From: Cranoglanis bouderius
Lineage: Eukaryota > Chordata > Actinopteri > Siluriformes > Cranoglanididae
DNA: 64,000 bases
NCBI GenBank assembly: GCA_023630585.1
Contig: CM042551.1
Span: forward strand, 2,252,001 to 2,316,000
Reading direction: 5' to 3'
Shown here piece after piece: positions 1-11,700 of this stretch; positions within the stretch are counted from its first letter, which is position 1, and each line of letters starts with the position of its first letter. The notes beneath the pieces were generated by a model. It ran no database searches, had not been told where the DNA came from, and saw only the letters and a list, made by a program, of their open reading frames with translations. Made by a program: the position numbers and the translations under genes.

Positions 1-86
1 TCCGCCATGTCCAGCGCTTCTCGGCTTAGCAACGCAAGCTACATGTCCGTCCAGTCTGACAGAGCGCGGGCCGCTCGCAAAATTAG
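1..86 (+). CDS. rims2: RIM gene exon (left edge cut by window)
   Basis: Frame 1 reads SAMSSASRLSNASYMSVQSD and continues to RKI, which resembles the RIM segment just before the FTSKM block. The 5' splice site is AG|GTGGGG at 86/87 and leaves two bases (phase 2). Joining directly to the exon at 1850 gives RKIS-GFTSKM, the conserved arrangement. Whether the exon starts before base 1 cannot be seen. Confidence 0.75.
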
Positions 87-345
87 GTGGGGGTGTGAAA
101 TTTCACCTTTGACCTCCAACCTTTTATCAATATCTATTATTAATAATCAGACTTTTTCTTATCAGGGTTTATTCTGCATGCTCACAGTTTTCTCTCCTTG
201 CTTCCGTCCTGCATGCTGCATGATGATATATGTACCTGTTCACATGTATCTGTCTTTTTATGTGTGTGTATCTTTGCTTGTCTTTGTGTATCTATCTTAC
301 TGTGTGTGTATTTGTGTGTATCTCTGCATCATTGTGCATGTCTGC

Positions 346-381
<36 letters not shown>

Positions 382-3300
382 CCGTGGCGAGGCTGTCCAG
401 CAGAGTCAGTCTCAGGGGGAGGAGTGTGTGATGGAGGGAGAGGGGACTGTAGAGGGAGGAGAGAAGGAAGGGAAAGGAGAGCAGATAAATGGAGTAGAGG
501 AGGAGGAGGAGGAGGAGGAGCAGCCTGACAGGTCAGAGTCATGTGAACGTAGTCGATCATCCCAAAATACAACTTGAAGTGAAGCTCACGTTCGGAGTCA
601 GCGTCAGAAATTCAAAAATTTCGTCAGTATTTATGCAGGGAAAGTTCCTGGTATTCAGAGTCGGGTTACGCAGCTGCCGAAGTGGATTTACGGAGCTCCA
701 CGTTAAGATGATTAAAGTCACAGCCCTGTGTGCGTAACTCTCACGTAAACTCTACAGCACAGAAATCTTCAGTTATAACGGAAGAATGAATAAGGCCCAT
801 AGATATTAGGGCACTCAAAAGTATTTGGGCTTTCAAAAGTAAGTGCTCCCCATATACTCACGTCAACTTTCTTTGTTTTTTTTTTTAAAGCTCATATTAT
901 TTAAGATGCATCAAAGAATGAAATATCGTTTTTGTTGGGTTTTTTTCTTAGGAAACATCTGATTTTTATTAATCTAATACATTTTTGTTTTAAACTTTGT
1001 TTTAAGGTGTGAGTCTGTTATATACCCCGTGACCTGTAGTCATAACTACCACTTACATAACTAGAGGAAAGAGACAGGACCACTTGAATACAGGGAACAT
1101 GCACCATGTAATTAGAAACTAATTGTTCTGTACTGTAATGCAGTAGCGCAATCAGTGTAATTGGGCTGGAAATTACGCCGTAACGTCTCTGTCTGATTGT
1201 ATATGTTCTAGTTAGAATTTCAAATTTTCTGACTTTTCTTTGCTAGTTTTCTCAAGAAGAACCCTCCATTTATCTTTCAGTGAGCTCTCCTTCTCTTCCT
1301 CATCTCCTTCTCTTCCTCATCTCCTTCTCTTCCTCATCTCCTTCTGCTCTTTATTTTGTTGTTTTACTGCTGTAGAATTATTGAGTAAAGGCAACTCATT
1401 AATTTTTAGATTTAATAGCTATACATTTATAATATTTATTTTATATTGGCCACACATTCAATTTGTATTGTATGATACCCATCAGTGTTCTTTGTACATG
1501 GTTTAGAAAATGTAGTCATTTTTACAGTATAGAAGATTGATTCATTTTTGTAGCTTGGCTTGATTCTGCTACTAAGAATGATTTTTATTTCATCAGGTCA
1601 TTAAAAAGCATTGGCTGAGATAAATGGTACATTGTTTAATAACTGATGGAATAAAAACCATCATGAGCAATTTTTTTTTTCCTCTTTAGATTTTCCTCTT
1701 TAGTGCTGATCTTCATCTCTGGCCCTGTCCTGATCCTATAGCTGAACCCTGTCCTTTCCTCCTTCTCTCTCTCTGTCCTGTCCTCCCCTCCCTCTGTTCT
1801 TCATCCTCTTATTCTTCCTCCATTATTCGTACTCCTGCATTGCTGACAGTGGGTTTACGTCCAAAATGAAAAACAGGGCTCAGACAGCGACTCCCGGCTC
1901 CAACATCACCAAGAGCTCCAGCGTCGGAGGAGAAATGTGCTCACTCGGCAGGAACGACGAGGATGAGGATGACAAGAAGAGGCGCTCTAGCTTCGGGGCC
2001 AAGATGGCCGCTATGGTGGGGCTGAGGAAGAAGAGCCAGAGCACATCACAGCTGGATCCAGAGGGTGAGGCCAAACTTCTTTTTCTGCCTTCTTCTTCCT
2101 CTGATTATCATCATCTACAATAATAGTTTTAGTACTATTTTATTTATTTATTTATTTTTAGTTTAAATTTATTTATTAATATCAACACTACTTAGTGTAC
2201 CATTATCATTAATACTCCTTATAATTAAACTATTACAACTACTACTACCATTAATTTTCCCAAAATGTTTCAATCATGACTACCAAGCTACTGTTACTCC
2301 TTATACTGTTACCAACTAATTTTAACAAGAAAACTACACAGTAATTACTAAACCTTCTTTTGCTACAAGTTAAACTACTACTACATTACTACTACTACTA
2401 CTATTATTACTGCTAGAACTTCTGCTACTTTTATTACTATTCCAGCTATTAAACAGTGACTACCATCATTACATGCCTTACACCATTACGAAAGCTGTAC
2501 TGTTAGCACTAAAACTGCCGCTATTAGCATGACTAATACTGTTACTAAGACTAGTACTTCAACCAATCCTTACTTGTAATGTTGCCAATACTATGAATTT
2601 TACTAAAACTGTGTACTTCTTAAACGTAAGTCGGCTAATACTACAAAAAAGCCACGAATACTAGCTGTACTACTAATACTAAGTACTACCATTAATGTTA
2701 TTCCTGCTACTACCAAAACTGTGAAGTAAAAAGTTCTACAGTCGGCCACATTCACGGGTTTAACGTTCGTGGATTTGATTTTTTGCCATCGATAATTAAA
2801 TGGGAATTTTTTGGAGTTATGCAAAGAAGTCATAAATGCATACAATATATTTATTATTAATCTATTTATTATTTACTTCCATCAATATATACACAAATTT
2901 TATATAAAAAGTTACATTTTGTAGTTTCAGAGTTCAAAAGAAAGTGTAGACCTTATAAGAAAAGGTTGAATTATTAGATATGCTTCGTACAGTGAAGTCA
3001 GTGGCTGCGGTTTGACGTAGTACAATGTATTGTTTTACTTTTTCTGTGTGTTAAACATGTGGCCTAGATATATTCATGGTTATATGGGGCTTAGAGATAT
3101 TCATGGTTATATGGGGCCTAGAGATATTCATGGTTGTATGGGGCCTAGAGATATTTATGGTTGTATGGGGCCTAGAGATATTCATGGTTATATGGGGCCT
3201 AGAGATATTCATGGTTATATGGGGCCTAGAGATATTCATGGTTATATGGGGCCTAGAGATATTCATGGTTATATGGGGCTTAGAGATATTCATGGTTGTA

Positions 3301-6300
3301 TGGGGCCTAGAGATATTCATGGTTGTATGGGGCCTAGAGATATTCATGGTTGTATGGGGCCTAGAGATATTCATGGTTATATGGGGCCTAGAGATATTCA
3401 TGGTTGTATGGGGCCTAGAGATATTCATGGTTATATGGGGCTTAGAGATATTCACTCTGACTGTACTATTACCAAAACTAAATATATTGGGTGTAATTTT
3501 CTATTTGATTGCCAGCAGCTTGTGTATGTGGTTGGTCACTGCAACAGATTTTTGTGTTTCAGCCCGGTATGTCCTTGGTGTAGTACATCTTTGTGATTTT
3601 TTAAAAGTACATCTTTGATTTTTCTTTTTAACTGTGTTTTATTCATTTAGCTTATGGTTAAAAAGACATAAGATTCTGTTGGCGTCATCTCTGGGAAGTT
3701 CTGACTTCATATAAAAACTGTAATGAATTTTCATGGTTTCACAACTGCTATTTGACCATGTAGTACTGGTACATTTATAGAAGGGATTTATTTATTTATA
3801 ATCGCACTATCCGGTGTTACCCAGATGAGGATGGGTTCCCTTTTGAGTCTGGTTCCTCTCAAGGTTTCTTCCTCATATCGTCTCAGGGAGTTTTTCCTTG
3901 CCACTGTCACCTCTGGCTTGCTCATTGGGGATAAATTCATAAATTTAAAATCTGTATCCTGAATTTATATATTTCTGTAAAGCTGCTTTGGGACAATGAC
4001 CATTGTTAAAAGCGCTATACAAATAAACTGAACTTGAACTTGAACTGATGTTCTGAATGAAATTAGTTGTAATTTCCTGCTTTCTAGCAGTATTTCAGAG
4101 GTTACAAGCAGTTTTCTGAGAAGTTCCAGTAGTGAAGATGTTCCAAAAATTTCTGAAGGCAAATTAGAGGCAACGTTGCTTAAGTTGTTTAAATATGCAA
4201 TTGTTTAATCATTAAATAAACGAAAAACTCAGATTTATTTTCTTATCAAAGAAAAAATGTGCGGTGAATTCCACTGGTTCATTCTGGAGCTGCTGTTGAA
4301 ATAATACTGATGTCACCAGAATGAGCAAACTACGAGGAAGCTTTAGACCACAAATCTGAAACTGTTGTTCGTTCGGATGTTAAAATGAAAATGAAATACC
4401 ATCTCTCTGCCTGTCAGGGATTAGAGGATGACAAAGAATGCTTGAGAATAACCTGTTAACTGTTAATGTATGGCCATATCACCCTGCAGTTCTTGCCTGG
4501 TTTCCCACTGAGTCTAAGCAGGGTTGAGCCTGGCCTGTACCTGGATGGGAAAACTAAGGTTGCTGCTGGAAGTGGTATTAAGGAGGCCAGTAGGGGGTGC
4601 TCTCCCTGTGGTCTGTGTGGGTCCTAATGCCCCAGTATAGTGACGGGGACACTATACTGTAAAAAGAGCACCGTCTTCCGGATGAGACGTTAAACCGAGG
4701 TCCTGACTCTCTGTGGTCATTAAAAATCCCAGGCCACTTCTCGTAAAAAGTAGGGGTATCACCCCAGTGTCCTGGCGAAATTCCCCCATTGGCCCTTGTC
4801 TATCATGGCCCCCTAATAATCTCCATCCCTGAATTGGCTACATCTCTCTCCTCTCCACCAATAGCTGGTGTGTGGTGGGCGTTCTGGTGCACTATGGCTG
4901 CCGTCACATCATCCAGGTGGAGGCTACACACTGGTGGTGGTTGAGGAGATTTCCCCCCCAAAACTAAGTAAAACGCTTTGAATGTCTAGAAAAGTGCTAT
5001 ATAAATGTAACTAATTATTATTATTAATGTACGCTGATTGCAGGAAGCAAATGCAGGACTCAAAGTGTTAAGGTAACCACGGGAAAACCAGAAATCGTTA
5101 TTATTATCTATTGTACAGGAAAAAGACATATGCAGGCAGAGTTAAAGTTAATCCAATCAACAGCATATAACATCAGCTGAGGTGAAATATGGAGCATACA
5201 AAAAAAAAAACAAGATACGATAGCTTGGATTTAAAGAGGATTGGACATTAATTCAACAAGTATGTATTAAACAGACTGATTAACTAATTATGGTGACAAA
5301 AAATCAATGGCAAGACAGGACCAAGATATAAACCCCAAACTGTCCCAAGGTACTCACAGCCACTGACTCCACAAAGCTCGGGGAAACTACCAGTATAAAG
5401 TGTATCTGCATTACATGTTATGAAAGTATACAGTATGTTCAGTTTCAGTGATGACACGTGCACACGGTATTGTTTTTAGAAATAATCATTTTTCAGGAGT
5501 ACTGGTCTGTCATGGCCTTAATTCCCTTCCCTTGGTGATCTCCTGTGTGTTTTGGTGCTCTCTGGTGGTTTTCAGGAAAGAATTATCGCTCTCTACTTCT
5601 GCACCACACTACGCTCAGATAAACCACAGATAAATGGAGAAATAAAAAGACCTTACTGAGAAATCGTTCAGAAACATCAAGCTCGAAGCTCTTCGTTCAC
5701 TTGAACAGAGACGCCCCACTGATGCCTGCTGAGGGGAAATAGGGTTATTTAAAAAGCACTAACGGGATGGTGTGAAGCTAATCCTTGAAACTCACGTATT
5801 GATGCCGTTGAGCGTGTTTCACTGATAATTATGGCAATTTATTACGCCAGTGCTGGGTTAGTGTTTTGTTTTTTGGACTGGTCAGGAAGCTCATCTTGGG
5901 TCACTGGACGTGGTGTGTGTCTGTGTGTGTGAAACGTTCTACCATTTTAAACTGAAATTTGCAGCCATCTATTTCTATTGGTTTACGATTAAATAAAGTC
6001 GCAGCTTTTGCAGTGTGTCAATAAGTAGCGCGAACACAGAATAATAAATATTGATGTGCAGCTCTCAATAGGATGATGTGTTTTGAAAGAAAGCTAGGCA
6101 TAGCTAGTTTCCAGGTCTGAGCAATAAAACCTGCCCAAATTATTAACATGGTCTTATTAACATGACTCTTCAACAGCTACTTCAGACTGATATTTGATTA
6201 TTGCTCTGTTGTGTGATGGCTGTTGTTTGGTATCTGATGGGTTGTGAAGTAATTTTCTGGTCTTCATTTTAATAAAGATGCAACAGGCACAAACACGGAG

Positions 6301-8655
6301 AAGAGGAATAGTTTTATTGAAGCTTCAGGTACATACACAGGTTTCGTCCCTTCAAGATTCAGTCTTCATCTGCTTACGTACCAAAAAAAATCCCTTTCCC
6401 AAGATCAGCACAGATAAAAGTGTCTTCGAGGCCCTTGCCAACACGTTCCTGTTCATAGTACAGGTGCATCTCAAAAAATTTGAATATCGTGGAAAAGTTT
6501 TTTTTTTTTTCCGTAATTGAATACAAAAAGTGGGACTTTCATATATCCTAGATTCATTACACATAAAGCGAAATATTTCAAGCCTTTTTTGTTTAAATCT
6601 GGATGATTACGGCTCACAGCTCATGGAAATCAAAAATCCAGTATCTCAAAATATTAGAATAAAGAATTTATAATACAGCAATGTGGACCTGAGAAGACTC
6701 TAATCAGCTAATTAACTCAAAACACCTTTTTACTCAGAACCCCGTCACTCAGTGGCCCAAAGTCCTCTTTTCAGATGAAAGTAAATGTTGCATTTCATTT
6801 GGAAATCAAGGTCCCAGAGTCTGGAGGAAGAGTGGAGAGGCACAGAATCCAAGTTGCTTGAAGTCCAGTGTGAAGTTTCCACAGTCAGTGATGATTTGGG
6901 GTGCCATGTCATCTGCTGGTGTCGGTCCACTGGGTTTTCTCGAGTCGAGAGTCGATGCAGCGTCTACCAGGAGATTTGATCTGCTGACCAGCTTTATGGA
7001 GATGCTGATTTCCTTTTCCAGCAGGACTTGGCCCCTCCCACAGAGCCAAAACTACTAGTAACTGGTTTGCTGACCATGGTATTACTGTGCTTGATCGGCC
7101 AGCCGACTCTCCTGACCTGAATCTTGTCGAGAGGAAGATGAGAGACACCAGACCCGACGATACAGACGAGCTGAAGGCCGTTATCAAAGCAACCTGGGCT
7201 TCCATAACACCTCAGCAGTGCCACAGGCTGATTGCCTCCATGCCACGCCCCATTGATGCAGTAATTCGTGCAAAAGGAGCCCCGCCCAAGTATTGAGTGC
7301 ATAAATTAACATACTTTTCAGAAGGTCGACATTTCAGTATTATAAATTCTTTATTCTAATATTTTGAGATACAGGATTTTTGATTTCCATGAGCTGTAAG
7401 CCGTAATCATCAACATTAAAACAAAAAAGGCTTGAAATATTTCACTTTATGTGTAATGAATCTAAAATATATGAAAGTTCCACTTTTTGAATTAAATTAC
7501 GGGAAAAAAAATGAACTTTTCCACAATATTGTAATTTTTGAGATGCACCTGTATATGCCCAGTGTTGTTTAACATGCTCCAGTAAGTTCCATACTACGCT
7601 GATTATATCAAAAGGTAAAGATAATAAAAATCAACACTCTGGGTAGGTATGTGTAAGAGAAAAAGTCGCTTCTTTTTTTTTCCTCTCTCTCTCTTTTTCT
7701 TTTTTCAATCAACATACTATCATACAGAGACCACACTGAGGTAGAACAAAGTTCATACAGAGGATACGATGACGTTTCATCCAACTCTTCCTGGTAACTA
7801 AACAGCAAACCTCCAAAATATCTCTGCTCTTTCCTAAACAAAGGGTTTCTCTTCTGGTTTATTGGTGTCTGTGGTAGCGTAGTCTTGTGTTTGGCCTTGC
7901 GTGCCCTGTTTCTTATAAACGCAGTATAAAGAGACACCCCGTAGTCACGCAGCACCACAAAGAGACACTTTAAATAGCTCCATAAAGAGTTTAACAGATA
8001 AACACAGTTCTGTTAGAGTGGATCTCTCAGTGTGGTTTAAACTCAGTGACGAGTTTAAAGCCAGTAAATCTATAAGACGGTTTAGGAGCGAGTGTGTAGC
8101 GCTCACCACAGCACATGCACATCATAGCTGAAGTTCGTTCTCTGATGGACAGGACATTTAAACTGTACAGTCTTAGTGTCAGTGAGATTAATAACTTTAT
8201 TATTTTCATGCTGCACTCTGCGATGCGTGTAACGTGTTTATTTACTCCTCTTTAGTAACTGCCTGGTCAGGGTCGAGGTGGTTACATTAGGCTACTCGTG
8301 TGTTTATATGTATTTTGGAAAATAGAACAAACTAAATTCGTTAGAAAATATCGCTGCCAGGAACAAATAAAAAAAATAATCACTTGAGACCAAATATGAG
8401 CTGAAGTGAGGTAGCTGAGGTTGAGGAACTGTCAGAACTACTGGCAGTGATTTCAGTATTTCTGGCCACGTAGTGGTAGTTAATCTCTTTCACCAGAAAA
8501 GTTCGGAATAAACACAGACGAGAAACACGGGCACAATGTAAAACGCCTTGGAAGAGCTTCACTGACTGGCTTTGATTCACCGTTCCGAGTTTATACTCCT
8601 CTTCTTATGTTGACATTTTGTGGATTTGGTTTGTGAGGTGTTGAATAAACATCTC

Positions 8656-8708
<53 letters not shown>

Positions 8709-11700
8709 ACAGTAGCTCTTCTGCGGAAAAGGCAGAGCACTTAGGACAGAGCCAGCACCTTGGTCAGTTTTTCATAAAAAAATTTTTTTTCCAGCTTCTG
8801 ATTGGCTGAAGTATTCTGTCTCCTCCCACCTTTCCCTTTCTGTAGAATACAAAAGAACTGATGCACAACACACACACACACTATTCATACTCTCAGGCAT
8901 CAGAAGGACACGTGTGTTTGCGGGGTGTCAGAGTGTGTAAGGGTGAAAGCGGGGTGTCAGAGTGTGTAAGGGTGAAAGCGGGGTGTCAGAGTGTGTAAGG
9001 GTGAAAGCGGGGTGTCAGGATGGGCAGGCTGGGGCAGGACGGTGTGCAGCATTCACAGAGCAAGCTTAGTCTCTCGGCTTCATTCGAGGCTCTCGCTGTT
9101 TATTTCACCTGCATGAACTCGTTTAATGGGAACGGCGCAGGTAGGAAAGAGTCTAAAACCTCATCCTATATGGGAAATGCATGTGCACTACTACTACTAC
9201 TACTACTACTACTAATAATAATAATACTACTACTAATAATAATAATAATAATAAACATTATAGGGCACTTTTGGTAGCTCAAAAGGAGCTAACAATTACA
9301 TGAATATTGAATCAAATGATACATATTAAAATTCACTGAAAAACCAAAAAAAATACAGGTAATTATAAAATAATATATATAAACATGAAACACCAAAAGT
9401 TATTTGCATTACATTAGTGTTAACAGTGTGACATTTATTTATGCCCTATTCTATTATTCTGATAATCAATATAAACAATAATGATTATAGCCAAGTCCCG
9501 GGGTCCTCCTGACAGCATGTGTGTGTCGAGGTGGGAGTGTATATCAGAGATGAAGGTTCATATAGGTTCATAACTCCACATATCAGAGCAGCAGCAGCAC
9601 GAGGGTTTATATTTCTAAAAAAGTGGACTTGTTAAGAGGAAGTACTCAGAACCAACAATGTAGAAACATTACTTTCATAGATTTACATCACTTAAAAAAA
9701 GATTTATTATTATTTTTTTTTTTTATAAAAAAAGATATAACAGATTTCAGGCAATGCACTGCACCTGGGTAATATATCATTATATCGTTTGTCAGACATT
9801 CATACCATCACACACATCATCACACTGCCACACCCTCTGTATGAATAATGGACACTGCTGTGTTTCTGCTCTCCTTCCTCTATCTTTATGTCTCTCACTC
9901 ACAGAGGAGGGAAAGAAGAAGAAACCGGTGCGTTTGGCCATTCAGAGGAGTGTAGAGACGGGCTTGGCCATCGAGATGAAGAGCAGAATGACACGACAGC
10001 TGAGCAGAGAGACGGCTGAGGAAGGCGAGAAGCCCAAACCGGGAAAGTAAGAAGAAAAAATAATAATCTTTGGACCAGACTGTTGGATCGGCACAGAATG
10101 TGTATTAATCAGCATTAATACACGCACTTCTGCTCCTTGCAGTATTATACTAACAGTGTTTTGTCCCTCTGATTTGCCCATAGTCTTATTTTCCCCGGCG
10201 TAAAAATCTCAACAGACAGTCAGTTCACCGAGTTCTTGGACGGTCTAGGCCCCGCCCAACTCGCTGGGAGACAGACACTGGCCACGCCCCCAATGGGTGA
10301 GTGATGCTACTTCTTGCTTGTGTGTTTATTGGAAGTTTATATGGTCATATGACCTTCATTTTTAAATGAATTAAATGTAATTAGAAATGTGATATTTTTT
10401 GTATACACTTTGTTTCAGTTTTCTTATAGAAAATATGTATAATAAGTATAACAAGTATTATACAAGTTATATACACAAATTAAAAATGGTTGCAAAACGT
10501 CTTTCTGAATTTACTAAATTTTTTGTTCAACTTATACTGGGTTCACATTAAATTATTTGTCATGTTTATCCAAATATGAAAACCCTTGGTAATTCTGGGT
10601 AAAAAAAAATTACATATTGTTATGGAAAATGCATTCGTAATTAATTACACTGAACAAAATTATAAACGCAACACTTTTGTTTTTGTCCCCATTTTTCATG
10701 AGCTGAACTCAAAGACCTAAGACTTTTTCTATGTACACAAAAGGCCTATTTCTCTCAAATATTGTTCACAAATCTGTCTAAATCTGTGTTAGTGAGCACT
10801 TCTCCTTTGCCGAGATAATCCATCCACCTCACAGGTGTGGCATATCAAGATGCTGATTAGACAGCATGATTATTGCACAGGTGTTCCTTAGGCTGGCCAC
10901 AATAAAAGGCCACTCTAAAATGTGCAGTTTTACTGTATTGGGGGGTCCGGGGGGGTCCGAAAACCAGTCAGTATCTGGTGTGACCACCATTTGCCTCACG
11001 CAGTGCAATACATCTCCTTCGCATAGAGTTGATCAGGTTGTTGATTGTGGCCTGTGGAATGTTGGTCCACTCCTCTTCAATGGCTGTACGAAGTTGCTGG
11101 ATATTGGCAGGAACTGGAACACGCTGTCGTATACGTCGATCCAGAGCATCCCAAACATGCTCACTGGGTGACATGTCCGGTGAGTATGCTGGCCATGCAA
11201 GAACTGGGATGTTTTCAGCTTCCAGGAATTGTGTACAGATCCTTGCAACATGGGGCCGTGCATTATCATGCTGCAACATGAGGTGATGGTCGTGGATGAA
11301 TGGCACAACAATGGGCCTCAGGATCTCGTCACGGTATCTCTGTGCATTCAAAATGCCATCAATAAAATGCACCTGTGTTCGTTGTCCGTAACATACACCT
11401 GCCCATACCATAACCCCACCGCCACCATGGGCCACTCGATCCACAACGTTGACATCAGCAAACCGCTCACCCACACGACGCCATACACGCTGTCTGCCAT
11501 CTGCCCTGTACAGTGAAAACCGGGATTCATCCGTGAAGAGAACACCTCTCCAAAGTGCCAGATGCCATCGATTGTGAGCATTTGCCCACTCAAGTCGGTT
11601 ACGACGACGAACTGCAGTCAGGTCGAGACCCCGATGAGGACGACAAGCATGCAGATGAGCTTCCCTGACAGTTTGTGCAGGAATTCTTTGGTTATGCAAA

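Noticed and set aside
7..431. Cys/Val-rich small proteins near the window start
   Set aside because: Translation of (TG)n microsatellite. Similar false frames occur at 36613-36954, 49389-49604 and 20189-20386.
3062..3454. Possible CRISPR-like array
   Set aside because: Copies are directly head to tail with no unique spacers, in an animal intron. This is a minisatellite.
3030..3618. Three long overlapping repeat-protein frames (YMGPRDIHG, VVWGLEIFM, NISRPHTTM)
   Set aside because: All come from one 27-bp tandem repeat whose length is a multiple of three. It lies in an intron and has no splice or start context.
4461..4580. 5S rRNA gene
   Set aside because: Only parts of the 5S sequence are kept and it continues into a SINE body and LINE-like tail.
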